Numbered from the stretch's first letter, positions 1 to 9,331 are shown. The stretch: DNA of 64,000 nucleotides from an uncultured Collinsella sp. (GCA_958370785.1 CATXKN010000005.1:62001-126000), one strand, 5' to 3'. Numbers and translations are program-made. Notes: a model not told the origin generated them from the letters alone.

Positions 1-1822
1 GCCCCTCGTCGTCGTCGGCGTGGTGCTCTGCGCCATCATCAACTCCATCGGTGCGACCTTCCTTCAGAGCGCCCTGCAGATTATTAGCGAATCGTGGCAG
101 TCGGGCGATTGGACGACCGCGCAGCCCAAGATTCTGCAGCTCGTGACCACCCTCGCCTGCATCTACGGCGTCGGCATCCTGTCCTCGCTCTTCTGGAACC
201 GCGCCATGGCCATCGTCACGCAGGGCTCGCTCGAGAAGCTGCGCGAGAAGATGTTCAACCGCATGCAGGACCTGCCGATTCGCTACTTCGACACGCACCA
301 GCGCGGCGACATCATGAGCCACTACACCAACGACATCGACACACTGCGCCAGATGATCAGCCAGTCGCTGCCCAACCTGCTCATGACGACCATCGTCATC
401 GTCACGGTGTTCTTTATCATGCTGTACTACAGCGTGTGGATGTGCCTGGTCATTGTGGCCGGCGTCGCCTTTATGACCTTTATGACCAAGCTGCTCGGCT
501 CCAACTCCGCGCGCTTCTTTATTGCGCAGCAGACCGAGCTCGGCGTGGTCGAGGGCCATATCGAGGAAGTCATGAACGGCCAGAAGGTCGTCAAGGCGTT
601 CTGCCACGAGTCTGCCGCCGAGGCCGATTTTGACGAGCGCAACGAAAAGCTCTTCGAGGTCTCGCAGAAGGCCAACATGTACGCCAACATCCTCATGCCC
701 ATCCTGATGAACCTGGGCAACCTGCTCTACGTACTGGTCGCACTGGCAGGCGGCATTTTCCTGGCGCTGGGCGTGCCCAACCTGAGCATCTCGGGCATGA
801 CGCTGTCCATCGCCGTCGTGGTGCCGTTCCTCAACATGACCAAGCAGTTCTGCGGACAGATCGGTCAGATCTCGCAGCAGATCAACGCCGTGGTCATGGG
901 CCTCGCCGGCGCCGACCGCATCTTTGAGCTCATCGACGAGAAGCCCGAGACCGACGAAGGCTACGTGACGCTCGTCAACGCGCAGGTGAACCCCGATACC
1001 TGGCAGCTCGAAGAGGCCGACCACCACACCGGCATGTGGGCATGGAAACATCCGCACCGCGCAACCGGCGAGATCGAGTACGTACCGCTGCGCGGCGACC
1101 TGGTCATGGACAACGTCGACTTTGGCTACACGCCCGACCACGAGGTGCTGCACGGCGTGTCCGTGTTTGCCAAGCCGGGCCAGAAGGTCGCGTTTGTCGG
1201 CGCCACCGGTGCCGGTAAGACGACCATCACCAACCTCATCAACCGCTTCTATGACATCGCCGACGGCAAGATTCGCTACGACGGCATCAACGTCAACAAG
1301 ATCCGCAAGGCCGATCTGCGCCGCTCGCTGGGCGTCGTGCTGCAGGACGTGAACCTGTTCACCGGCACCGTGATGGACAACATCCGCTACGGCAACCTAG
1401 ACGCCACCGACGAGGAGTGCATCGCGGCGGCAAAGCTCGCCGGCGCGGACGACTTTATCACCCGCCTGCCCGACGGCTACGACACGATGCTCACCGGCAA
1501 CGGCGCTCAGCTGTCGCAGGGCCAGCGCCAGCTGATTTCGATCGCACGTGCTGCCGTCGCCGATCCGCCGGCAATGATTCTTGACGAGGCCACGAGCTCC
1601 ATCGACACCCGCACCGAGGCCATCGTGCAGGCAGGTATGGATAAGCTCATGGAAGGTCGCACGACGTTTGTCATCGCACACCGCCTGTCCACCGTGCGCA
1701 ACTCCGACGCGATCATCTGTCTGGACCACGGCCGCATCATCGAGCGCGGCAACCACGACGAGCTGATCGCCAAGCGCGGGTATTACTACCAGCTCTATAC
1801 CGGAGCGTTTGAGCTGGAGTAG
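1..1822 (+). CDS. ABC exporter ATP-binding/permease protein (5' truncated)
   Basis: This is a half-size ABC exporter: an N-terminal transmembrane domain followed by a nucleotide-binding domain. The reading frame is open from base 2, so the start lies upstream of the window and about 606 residues are visible. The NBD has Walker A GATGAGKTT, signature LSQGQ, Walker B ending ILDEATSS with the catalytic Glu, and an H-loop in VIAHRLST, so the ATP site is canonical. A linker of about 70 residues between the membrane domain and the NBD (around 965-1090) is longer than usual. By analogy with the two complete exporter pairs in this window, in which the canonical half comes second, a partner with a degenerate site is expected just upstream. 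The transported substrate cannot be told from sequence; multidrug or peptide export is typical of the family. Confidence 0.93.
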   Translation, partial: PLVVVGVVLCAIINSIGATFLQSALQIISESWQSGDWTTAQPKILQLVTTLACIYGVGILSSLFWNRAMAIVTQGSLEKLREKMFNRMQDLPIRYFDTHQRGDIMSHYTNDIDTLRQMISQSLPNLLMTTIVIVTVFFIMLYYSVWMCLVIVAGVAFMTFMTKLLGSNSARFFIAQQTELGVVEGHIEEVMNGQKVVKAFCHESAAEADFDERNEKLFEVSQKANMYANILMPILMNLGNLLYVLVALAGGIFLALGVPNLSISGMTLSIAVVVPFLNMTKQFCGQIGQISQQINAVVMGLAGADRIFELIDEKPETDEGYVTLVNAQVNPDTWQLEEADHHTGMWAWKHPHRATGEIEYVPLRGDLVMDNVDFGYTPDHEVLHGVSVFAKPGQKVAFVGATGAGKTTITNLINRFYDIADGKIRYDGINVNKIRKADLRRSLGVVLQDVNLFTGTVMDNIRYGNLDATDEECIAAAKLAGADDFITRLPDGYDTMLTGNGAQLSQGQRQLISIARAAVADPPAMILDEATSSIDTRTEAIVQAGMDKLMEGRTTFVIAHRLSTVRNSDAIICLDHGRIIERGNHDELIAKRGYYYQLYTGAFELE

Positions 1823-1836
1823 GACCGGTTACTGAC

Positions 1837-1945
1837 GGAGGGCGCCCCGGGGGCGGCGGGGTAATTCCTCCGTGCTCAAACATTCTCGCTTCGCTGCGAA
1901 ACTGCGCGCGGAGGAAATACCCCGCCCGCCCCCGGGGCGCCCTCC
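1837..1945. repeat. Long-stem intergenic hairpin
   Basis: Two nearly complementary arms (1837-1872 and 1909-1945) enclose a loop of about 36 bases, giving a GC-rich stem of roughly 36 bp with a few mismatches. It sits just after the ABC gene and before that gene's likely terminator. The stem is far longer than a terminator needs and has no T-run. It resembles in architecture, not in arm sequence, the hairpins at 25459, 30589, 35488 and 39483. Confidence 0.8.
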
Positions 1946-1988
1946 TGCGCGCGATCAGCCCGTCATGTAGAACGGAGTAAAAGTTTGT

Positions 1989-2022
1989 GAGGCCCTGGCC
2001 GTTTGGCCAGGGCCTCATTTTG
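1989..2022 (+). terminator. Rho-independent terminator of the ABC gene
   Basis: A perfect 12-bp stem (GAGGCCCTGGCC with GGCCAGGGCCTC) with a 4-base loop is followed by ATTTTGT. It lies between the plus-strand ABC gene and the convergent LysR gene. Confidence 0.8.
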
Positions 2023-2038
2023 TAAGGAGTCAAATGAG

Positions 2039-2917
2039 CTAGTTGAGAAGCTGAGCCATGGCGTTGACGAATTTTTGGACTTGGAGGGTTGGCTCGAGCG
2101 GGTAGTGCAGAAAGACCGGTACCTCGCGGCCGCACAGGAACGGCACGCCCACAAAGGCCGGGTGCACCCCCGACCACGCTCCGCAGGTGAGCACCGCGTC
2201 GCCCTTTTCCTCCGCCTCGTTAAAGAGCGCGAAGTCAAAGCTATCCACATCGATCACGTCCACGCCGCCGTCGGCCAACAGGTCGATGCGCAGGCTGTCC
2301 ATGGCATCGTTGCCGTGACGCAGCACGCGCAGACGCATGCCCTCCAAGTCGGCAACCGTGATGCGCGTCTTGCGCGCCAGCGGACTCGTGCGCGGTAGGT
2401 CGATATAAAACGGCACGTTGACAATGCGGAGCTTTTGGCAGGCATCACCCCAGCGTGGGGTAGAAAAACTCGACTGCACCACATCGACCTCGCGGCCCAA
2501 GCTGCGCATGACTGTCTCGCGCTCGTCGTAGAGGTCGCTTACCGGCACGATCTCAAATCGCAGCGACGGCTCCAGATCGTGGATGCCCGTCCACATCGAC
2601 AGCGTTTGGCGCCCCGGGCACATCATCGACACGCCCAGGCGCACGGCACCGCCATCGCCCGCCGCGCGTCGGGCACGGCGCAGCGCGTCCTCGGACTGCC
2701 GCATGATCGAGCGTGCGTCGTCCACCAGCAGAGCGCCCGCCGGCGTCACCTTGACGCCCGAGTGCGAGCGCTCGAACAACGTGACGCCAAACTCGGCCTC
2801 GAAGCCCGACACCTGCTTGACGAGCGCCGGAGTCGACACACGCAATTTTGCCGCCGCACGCGAGAAGCTTCCCAGCTCCGCGGCGGCCGATATGGCCTCG
2901 AGTCGTCGATCGTACAC
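2039..2917 (-). CDS. LysR-family transcriptional regulator
   Basis: This is a 292-aa regulator with an N-terminal winged HTH (residues 1-60; AAELGSFSRAAAKL and FERSHSGVKVTPAG are typical of LysR) and a C-terminal ligand-binding domain. I chose the GTG start at 2917 because GGGAG lies 6 bases upstream; the upstream ATG at 2950 has no Shine-Dalgarno site and adds an atypical basic leader. It is transcribed divergently from the SDR/MFS/Gfo operon, the usual arrangement for a LysR activator and its target. The effector is unknown. A 21-bp near-palindrome at 3013-3033 in the shared promoter region is a candidate binding site. Confidence 0.88.
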   Translation of the reverse strand: MYDRRLEAISAAAELGSFSRAAAKLRVSTPALVKQVSGFEAEFGVTLFERSHSGVKVTPAGALLVDDARSIMRQSEDALRRARRAAGDGGAVRLGVSMMCPGRQTLSMWTGIHDLEPSLRFEIVPVSDLYDERETVMRSLGREVDVVQSSFSTPRWGDACQKLRIVNVPFYIDLPRTSPLARKTRITVADLEGMRLRVLRHGNDAMDSLRIDLLADGGVDVIDVDSFDFALFNEAEEKGDAVLTCGAWSGVHPAFVGVPFLCGREVPVFLHYPLEPTLQVQKFVNAMAQLLN

Positions 2918-3012
2918 GTCAATCTCCCGTTTTCGCGCCCGTGACCGCATGGGGCCACAGGGGGTTGTTTTCGCAGGTCACGCGCTCAATTGAGAATAAA
3001 CTGCATCACACA

Positions 3013-3033
3013 GTGTAAACCTACGGTTAACAC
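3013..3033. promoter_or_regulatory. Candidate LysR operator palindrome
   Basis: The sequence GTGTAAACC-TAC-GGTTAACAC is a 21-bp inverted repeat with one mismatch in 9-bp arms. It lies in the intergenic region between the divergent LysR and SDR genes. Assignment to the LysR protein is by position only. Confidence 0.5.
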
Positions 3034-3150
3034 TATTCTAACAAATATGCAATTCACCTGCGCAAATGCAGAGCATACGATAACCAGCGAAAACCACGTG
3101 GGTCGATTAATGGGAGCGGCCCACCGGGAGGCACAAGAAGGGAAGTTCCT

Positions 3151-4032
3151 ATGAGCAATTGGCTTAAGCTCGAGGGTGATGTTTGCGCCGTGACTGGCGC
3201 GCTCGGCGGTATGGGCGCCGAGATCTGCCGCGAGTTCGCCCGCAATGGCGCCAACGTCGTCCTGCTCGACCTGGACGAGGAGAAGGTCAAGGCCGCAGCC
3301 GCCGACCTCGCTGCCGAGTTTGGCATCCACGCCGAGGGTTACAAGATGAACGCCACCGACGAGGCCGAGGTTCAGGCTGCCGTCGACGCCACCATCGCCA
3401 ACTTCGGCCGCGTCGACGTCCTCGTCAACACCGCCGGCATCCTGCGCTTCGCCGCCATGGAGGACCTGCCGCTGAGCGACTGGGAGCAGGTGCTCAACGT
3501 CAACCTCACCGGCTACTTCATCACCTCGCAGCGCTTTGGTCGCGAGATGATCAAGGCCGGCCAGGGTCGCCTGGTGCACATCTCGACCGTCGCCAGCCAC
3601 TCCCCCGAGACGTTCTCGGGCGTGTACAGCTCCACCAAGGCCGGCGTCAACATGATGTCCAAGATGCTCGCCGCCGAGTGGGGCCCCTACGGCGTCCGCT
3701 CCAACTGCGTCGAGCCCTGCTTCGTTAAGACCCCGATGTCGGCCAACTTCTACGCCGACCCCGAGGTCGAGAAGAGCCGCAGCCGCCTGATCGCCACGCG
3801 CCGCATCGGCGAGGTCAGCGATATCGCCAACGCCGTCATGTTCCTGGCGTCCACGCGCTCGGACTTTACCACCGGCGACGCCATCAAGGTCGACGGCGGC
3901 TTCTCCAACATGATGGGCGACCTCACCGCCAAGCCCGGCGGCCGTCGCGCCTATGCCGACAACTACCTTAAGAACAAGGGTGTCGATCTCTGGTCCGATG
4001 AGTCCGGCGTCGCAAAGCCGACTGACCAGTAA
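3151..4032 (+). CDS. Short-chain dehydrogenase/reductase (SDR)
   Basis: This 293-aa classical SDR has the cofactor loop TGALGGMG near residues 11-18, NTAG near residue 91, and the catalytic YSSTK near residue 157. The C-terminus has about 30 extra residues beyond the usual VDGG end. It probably oxidises or reduces a hydroxyl/keto group of a small polyol, sugar acid or related carbonyl compound with NAD(P)H; the substrate is not identifiable. It is the first gene of a co-directional set with an MFS transporter and a Gfo/Idh/MocA oxidoreductase, which suggests uptake and two-step oxidation of one carbon source. An AGGGAAG ribosome site precedes the ATG. Confidence 0.9.
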   Translation: MSNWLKLEGDVCAVTGALGGMGAEICREFARNGANVVLLDLDEEKVKAAAADLAAEFGIHAEGYKMNATDEAEVQAAVDATIANFGRVDVLVNTAGILRFAAMEDLPLSDWEQVLNVNLTGYFITSQRFGREMIKAGQGRLVHISTVASHSPETFSGVYSSTKAGVNMMSKMLAAEWGPYGVRSNCVEPCFVKTPMSANFYADPEVEKSRSRLIATRRIGEVSDIANAVMFLASTRSDFTTGDAIKVDGGFSNMMGDLTAKPGGRRAYADNYLKNKGVDLWSDESGVAKPTDQ

Positions 4033-4098
4033 ACCAACCTGACAGGGAGGCCCCGCGGACACGCCCGCTCCTCCCCCGTATCGATTAGAAAGAGTCCA

Positions 4099-5355
4099 AT
4101 GGCTTCCACCAACTCCAACAAGGGTCGCGCCGTCGTGCTTTCCGCCGCGTGCGTCACCATGTTCTTCATCAGCTCCATCGCGCTGTATTCCGTCGTGAGC
4201 AAGAATCTGCTCGCCGTCTACCCCGAGTGGTCCAGCGCCCTTACCTGGGCGTTCCCGGTCTTTCAGACCATCATGGCCGTGACGGGCATCTTCGCCGGCC
4301 GTATCTCCGACAAGATCGGCCCGCGCAACGTCGTGATCGCCGCCGCCGTGTGCTACGGCGTGGGCTGGTTCATGTCCGGCACCGTCACCGAGCCGTGGCA
4401 GTTCTACCTGTGGTTCTCGCTCGTCGCCGCCATCGGCAACGGCCTGGGCTACAACCCGGCGCTCACCACCGGCCAAAAGTGGTTCATCGACAAGAAGGGT
4501 CTCGCCTCCGGCATCACCCTGGCCGCTTCGACCGCCGGCCCCGCCGTGCTGTCCCCGGTGCTCGCCTCGCTGCTCATCCCGAGCCTGGGCATCTTTGGCG
4601 CCCTCAAGGCACTCGGCGTCATCTTCTTCGTGACGATCGCCGCCTCCGCCCTGTTCCTGAAGGCCCCCGAGGCCGGTTGGCTGCCCGAGGGCTTCGAGGC
4701 CCCCAAGGGCGGTGCACATGCCGGCACCTTTGGCGACCTCACCCCGGGCGAGATGGTCAAGACCCCGCGCTTCTGGGTCCTCATCGTCACCTTCGCCTTT
4801 GCCGCTACCGCCGGTACCCTGCTCGTGGGCAAGGTTGCCTCCATCGCCGCCGTCCAGCTCTTCGCCGACCCCACGAGCGCCGCGGCCGTCGCCCTCGGCG
4901 GTGTGGTGGTCTCCGTCAACACCTGCGCCAACCTGGTTGGCCGTCTGTCCTTTGGCCAGATCATCGACAAGCTCGGCGCCTACAAGTCGCTGCTCATCAG
5001 CCTTGTCGTCACCATCGTCGCGCTCGTCATCATGTCGATGAGCTTTACGCAGGCCATGTTCTTTGTGGCGCTCGCCCTGCTCGGCTTTAGCTTTGGCGCC
5101 CTGCTCGTCATCTACCCGCCGCTCACCGGTGGCGCCTTTGGTACCAGCAACATCGGCGTCAACTACGGCATCATGTTTTTGGGCTACGCCGCTTCCACCT
5201 GGATCAGCCAGCCCATCACCGCTGTGCTGTATCACGCCGAGGCCGGCAGCGCCGCCTACCAGCAGTCCTTCTACGGCGCCATTGTGATCGCCGCCATCGC
5301 CGTCGTGCTCACCGTCTACATGATGGTCTCCGACAGTAAGAAGAAGTCCGCCTAG
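4099..5355 (+). CDS. MFS transporter, OFA (oxalate/formate antiporter) type
   Basis: This is a 418-aa, 12-TM major facilitator with the loop 2-3 motif GRISDKIGPRN near residue 70 and a second copy-like GRLSFGQIIDKLG near residue 280, as in the OFA family of monocarboxylate carriers. It lies 66 bases after the SDR gene and 69 bases before the Gfo/Idh/MocA gene, so it likely imports the substrate or exports the product of these dehydrogenases. Family members move small organic anions; the exact substrate is unknown. Confidence 0.88.
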   Translation: MASTNSNKGRAVVLSAACVTMFFISSIALYSVVSKNLLAVYPEWSSALTWAFPVFQTIMAVTGIFAGRISDKIGPRNVVIAAAVCYGVGWFMSGTVTEPWQFYLWFSLVAAIGNGLGYNPALTTGQKWFIDKKGLASGITLAASTAGPAVLSPVLASLLIPSLGIFGALKALGVIFFVTIAASALFLKAPEAGWLPEGFEAPKGGAHAGTFGDLTPGEMVKTPRFWVLIVTFAFAATAGTLLVGKVASIAAVQLFADPTSAAAVALGGVVVSVNTCANLVGRLSFGQIIDKLGAYKSLLISLVVTIVALVIMSMSFTQAMFFVALALLGFSFGALLVIYPPLTGGAFGTSNIGVNYGIMFLGYAASTWISQPITAVLYHAEAGSAAYQQSFYGAIVIAAIAVVLTVYMMVSDSKKKSA

Positions 5356-5363
5356 TTCTACCG

Positions 5364-5394
5364 ATGCGACAAAGGGACAGCCCCTTTGTCGCAT
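5364..5394. repeat. GGGACAG-core palindrome (copy 1)
   Basis: Thirteen-base arms (ATGCGACAAAGGG and CCCTTTGTCGCAT) flank ACAGC. It lies between the MFS and Gfo/Idh/MocA genes. It belongs to a dispersed family in this window that shares a GGGACAG or CTGTCCC core. Confidence 0.8.
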
Positions 5395-5424
5395 TCCACC
5401 GGTCACCAGTATTAAGGAGTCGAA

Positions 5425-6465
5425 ATGTCTGAGCTCAACCCCGTCCGCATTGCCGTTATCGGCGCCGGCGCCATGGGCCGCAACCACATCCGCTTTGTCA
5501 CCGAGGAGCCCGAGGCCGAGCTCGTCGCCATCGCCGACGCCTTTGAGGGCGCCCGCGCCACGGCCGAGGCCGCCGGCGTGCCTTTTTACACCGATCCCGC
5601 CCAGATGATGGACGAGGTCAAGCCCGAGGCCGTCATCATCGCCACCCCCAACGACCTGCACCTGGGCGTTGCCCGCGAGGCCGTGAAGCGCAATATCGTG
5701 CCGCTGGTCGAGAAGCCGATCTCCAACGACCTCGAGGATGCCCAGGCCTTTGCCGCCGAGGCCGAGACCGCCGGCGTGCCCGTGCTCGTGGGCCAGCACC
5801 GTCGCCACAATCCCTTCGTCAACAAAGCCAAGGAAATCATCGAGTCCGGCGAGTTGGGCAAGCTCACCGTGTCGAGCTTCCACTACATGATCTATAAGAA
5901 CGACGAGTACTTCGACGTCGAGTGGCGCCGCAAGAAGGGTGCCGGCCCGATCCTGGTCAACCTGGTGCACGACGTCGACCTGCTCCGTTACCTGCTGGGC
6001 GAGCCCGTTGCCGTCCAGGGCATGCAGTCCAGCGCCGCCCGCGGTTTTGAGACCGAGGACTCCGCCGTGGTCAACGTCCGTTTTGCCGATGGCGCGCTTG
6101 CGAGCATGACCATCTCCGACGCCACCGCCAGCCCCTGGAACTGGGAGGCCACCGCTCGCGAGGACCCGCAGTACCGTCCCTTCGACGCCGACGCCTACTT
6201 TATTGGCGGCACCAAGGGTGCCCTTTCGCTGCCCCGCCTGCACCAGTTCTCCTACGACGGCGCATCCAACTGGCACAAGCCGCTGCAGATGGAGATCCCG
6301 GCCGTTGACCCAGCGCTGCCGCACAAGATGCAGCTCAAGCACTTTGTGAAGGTTGTCCGCCGCGAGGTCGAGCCCGTCGTGACCCCCGCCGACAACGTTA
6401 AGACGCTCACGCTTCTCAACGCCATCAAGGAGGCCGCCGAGACCGGCCAGCTCGTCGAGCTGTAA
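5425..6465 (+). CDS. Gfo/Idh/MocA-family oxidoreductase
   Basis: This 346-aa NAD(P)-dependent dehydrogenase has a Rossmann motif GAGAMG near residue 14, the family EKP motif near residue 97, and a C-terminal substrate domain with VNLVHDVDLLRYL carrying the conserved His. Relatives oxidise sugars, inositols and sugar acids. AAGGAG lies upstream of the ATG. It is the last gene of the LysR-flanked operon and is followed by a strong terminator. The combination with an SDR suggests sequential oxidation of a polyol or sugar derivative; this is inference. Confidence 0.9.
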   Translation: MSELNPVRIAVIGAGAMGRNHIRFVTEEPEAELVAIADAFEGARATAEAAGVPFYTDPAQMMDEVKPEAVIIATPNDLHLGVAREAVKRNIVPLVEKPISNDLEDAQAFAAEAETAGVPVLVGQHRRHNPFVNKAKEIIESGELGKLTVSSFHYMIYKNDEYFDVEWRRKKGAGPILVNLVHDVDLLRYLLGEPVAVQGMQSSAARGFETEDSAVVNVRFADGALASMTISDATASPWNWEATAREDPQYRPFDADAYFIGGTKGALSLPRLHQFSYDGASNWHKPLQMEIPAVDPALPHKMQLKHFVKVVRREVEPVVTPADNVKTLTLLNAIKEAAETGQLVEL

Positions 6466-6538
6466 CGCCTTAAGAGTGGCCGCGGCAGAAACCCCATGCC
6501 GAGCCCCTCGGTCCGCCACCAACAAGCCCCTCTTCTTT

Positions 6539-6573
6539 GCCCCGCGAGCAGCCTCCTGCCCGCGGGGCTTTTT
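6539..6573 (+). terminator. Terminator of the SDR/MFS/Gfo operon
   Basis: GCCCCGCG pairs with CGCGGGGC across a 14-base loop and is followed by TTTTTG. Confidence 0.85.
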
Positions 6574-6631
6574 GCTACCTTGCCGATGATTTTTCTGGAA
6601 CGGGGCCTTTTGCACCTCGGCTTGATTCGTT

Positions 6632-6793
6632 CGCCACGAAATGGGCCTATCTACTACGTTTAACCGATTACCCTCAACCATGCCAAATTTCGCGAAGAAA
6701 AAACCGCAGGTAGACGGCTTACATATTTTCGGAAAACCGGGGGATGGTCGACCCATACGGTTCAAACGTAGTAGATAGGTCATTTTCGTGGCG
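6632..6793. repeat. Inverted-repeat element with ~35-bp ends (MITE-like)
   Basis: The arms 6632-6666 and 6758-6793 are inverted copies that differ at only a few positions, both containing CTATCTACTACGTTT. They enclose about 90 bases. The element fills most of the gap between the Gfo operon terminator and tex. Its interior holds AAAAAACCGCAGG followed by TAGACGG (6698-6717), which recurs at 47459-47480. No coding capacity is evident. Confidence 0.7.
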
Positions 6794-6874
6794 CGGCCCC
6801 AAAACAGTCTTTTGGGACGGGTGGTATCCTTGGTAGCCCTGTGCTGCAAACGCACCTTAAACGCAAGGAGTCCC

Positions 6875-9022
6875 ATGGATCTTATCGCCCAGCTCGCCCG
6901 CGAGCTCAACCTTAAGGCCGCCAACGTCGAGGCGGCCGTCAAGCTCATCGACGAGGGCAACACCATCCCCTTTATCTCGCGCTACCGCAAGGAAGCCACG
7001 GGCGGCATGGACGACGTCGCCCTGCGCGCGCTCGACGAGCGCCTGTCCTACCTGCGCAATCTTGAACAGCGCAAAGAGGACGTCATTCTGCTCATCGACG
7101 CCCAGGGCAAACTCACACCCGAACTCGAGCAGCAGATTCGCGAGGCCACGCAGCTCCAGCGTGTCGAGGACCTCTACAAGCCCTACCGCAAAAAGCGCAT
7201 GACACGCGCGCAGAAGGCCCGCGAGGCGGGCCTGGAGCCGCTTGCCAACATGATCATCATGCAGGCGTCGGCCAAGGGCAGCGCACTCGACGCCGCCGCG
7301 GAATACGTCAACGAGGAGGCCGGCTTCGACACACCCGAGAAGGCGCTCGCCGGCGCGGCGGACATCGTGGCCGAGACGGTAGCCGAGGACCCGGAGAACG
7401 TCGCCGACCTGCGCGCCTTTACGCAAAACACTGCCGATATCGTCGTCGAAGCCACCGATCCCGCGGAGAAGACCCCCTACGAGCCCTACTACAACTTTGA
7501 CGAGCCGCTGCGCCGTATACCCAACCACCGCGTGCTGGCTATCGACCGCGGTGAGCGCGAGGGCAAGCTCCGTGTGCGCGTGAACGTCGACGGCGCCGCC
7601 GCCACGGCGCGCCTCGGCAGCCGCTGGCCCCGTCGCCAAGGCGTCTTCGCTCCCGTCTTTGACGCCGCCATCGCCGACGGTTACAAGCGCCTCATGGCCC
7701 CCTCGCTGGAGCGCGAGGCCCGCGCCAAACTCACCGTTCGCGCCCAGACCGAGGCCATCAACGTCTTTGCCAAGAATCTCGAGGGCCTGCTCTCGGCCCG
7801 CCCCGTCCGCGGCGCCCGCGTGCTCGCACTCGACCCGGGCTACCGCACCGGCTGCAAGGTCGCCGTCATGGACGAGACCGGCAAGCTACTCGACCACGGC
7901 GTGGTCTACCCCACCAAGCCGCGCCACGACGTCGCCGGCACCAAGCGCGAGCTCGCTCGCCTCGTCAAAAAGGACGGTGTCAACACCATCGTCATCGGCA
8001 ACGGCACCGCCAGTCGCGAGACTGAGGAAGTCGTCTCGGAGTTCATTGCCGAGCAGGCGCCCGGGCTGCGATACACCATCGTCAACGAGGCCGGCGCGTC
8101 GGTGTACTCCGCCTCCGAGCTCGCGAGCCAGGAGTATCCCGACCTGGACGTCACCGTGCGCGGCGCCATGAGCCTGGGCCGCCGCCTGCAAGACCCGCTG
8201 GCAGAGCTCGTTAAGATTCCGCCCCAGTCCATCGGCGTGGGCCAGTACCAGCACGACCTTGACCAGGCCGAGCTCTCGCGCACCCTGGGCCACGTGGTGG
8301 AGGACGTCGTCAACCGCGTGGGCGTCGACGTAAACACCGCGAGCGCGAGCCTGCTGGGATACGTCTCGGGCATTACGCCGAGCGTGGCCAAGAACATCGT
8401 GGCCTACCGCGAGGAAAACGGCGCCTTTACCGATCGTCGCCAGCTCAAGAAGGTCCCCAAGCTGGGACCCAAGGCATATCTCAACGCTGCAGGATTCCTG
8501 CGCATCAACGGCGGCAAGAACCCGCTCGACGCGACAAGCGTCCACCCCGAGAGCTACGAGGTGGCAACGGCCGTCCTGGAACGCGCCGGCGTTGCCGCCA
8601 GCGAGCTCAGCCGCGGCGGCGTGCCCGACATCGAGCGCCGCCTGGGCAGCATCTCGGCGCTGGCAAGCGACCTGGACTGCGGCACCCTCACGCTCATCGA
8701 CATTGTCAACGAGCTCAAGAAGCCCGGTCGCGACCCGCGCGACGACGCGCCCGAGGTGGTCTTTAGCCGCTCAGCGCTTTCCATCGACGACCTGGAGCCC
8801 GGCATGGAACTCAAGGGCACAGTGCGCAACGTTGTGGACTTTGGCGCCTTCGTCGACGTGGGCGTACATCAGGACGGCCTCGTGCATATCTCCAAGCTGG
8901 CCAACCGCTTCGTCAAGCACCCGAGCGACGTGGTGCGCGTCGGTGACACGGTCAAGGTGTGGGTAGAAAAGGTCGATCACGACCGCAAGAAGATCTCGCT
9001 CACCATGGTGCAGGGAAAGTAA
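6875..9022 (+). CDS. tex: Tex-family RNA-binding transcription accessory protein
   Basis: This is a 715-aa Tex protein with the expected domain order: N-terminal helical/HTH region, YqgF-like RNase H fold (LALDPGYRTGCKVAVMD near residue 315), helix-hairpin-helix region (VDVNTASASLLGYVSGI near residue 485), and a C-terminal S1 RNA-binding domain (from about residue 639). I chose ATG 6875 because AAGGAG ends 5 bases upstream and the protein then begins like other Tex proteins; the longer frame lacks a ribosome site. Tex binds nucleic acid and influences transcription and expression broadly. It is a single gene. Confidence 0.95.
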   Translation: MDLIAQLARELNLKAANVEAAVKLIDEGNTIPFISRYRKEATGGMDDVALRALDERLSYLRNLEQRKEDVILLIDAQGKLTPELEQQIREATQLQRVEDLYKPYRKKRMTRAQKAREAGLEPLANMIIMQASAKGSALDAAAEYVNEEAGFDTPEKALAGAADIVAETVAEDPENVADLRAFTQNTADIVVEATDPAEKTPYEPYYNFDEPLRRIPNHRVLAIDRGEREGKLRVRVNVDGAAATARLGSRWPRRQGVFAPVFDAAIADGYKRLMAPSLEREARAKLTVRAQTEAINVFAKNLEGLLSARPVRGARVLALDPGYRTGCKVAVMDETGKLLDHGVVYPTKPRHDVAGTKRELARLVKKDGVNTIVIGNGTASRETEEVVSEFIAEQAPGLRYTIVNEAGASVYSASELASQEYPDLDVTVRGAMSLGRRLQDPLAELVKIPPQSIGVGQYQHDLDQAELSRTLGHVVEDVVNRVGVDVNTASASLLGYVSGITPSVAKNIVAYREENGAFTDRRQLKKVPKLGPKAYLNAAGFLRINGGKNPLDATSVHPESYEVATAVLERAGVAASELSRGGVPDIERRLGSISALASDLDCGTLTLIDIVNELKKPGRDPRDDAPEVVFSRSALSIDDLEPGMELKGTVRNVVDFGAFVDVGVHQDGLVHISKLANRFVKHPSDVVRVGDTVKVWVEKVDHDRKKISLTMVQGK

Positions 9023-9331
9023 CAGCAAAGGACGAACCACCGCTGCCCATCGTCGAACTTGCAAGTTTTTCTCACCCAATGGGAAAAACTTGCAGATACC
9101 GCAACAAAACTTTCGCTTGCATATGGACGTTGAACTGCTAAACACTTTACCTACGTTTATCAAGGCGTGAGCTGCGGGTTTTCATCTTCTAGGCGAACGG
9201 TTTTGCAGTTTTACCATTTTTATATCGACACCCCAGCGGCAAAACGTTTTTGCTGATCATCGCGGTTGATTCCGTTCGCGGCGCAGAGACAGCGCTTCAC
9301 CGGTGCGTTTTCACAACCACTCCAAAACAAA
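9023..9331. other. Gene-free stretch with an 11-bp inverted repeat
   Basis: No supportable gene is present. TGCAAGTTTTT (9060-9070) pairs with AAAAACTTGCA (9084-9094) just after tex and may help end transcription, though no T-run follows. The rest is relatively AT-rich and shows no clear RNA gene. Confidence 0.5.

Noticed and set aside
2986..6966. 1326-aa minus-strand open frame opposite the SDR/MFS/Gfo genes
   Set aside because: It is antisense to three clear genes and has the Gly/Asp/Val/His-rich composition of a shadow frame in high-GC DNA. It has no domains or ribosome site.
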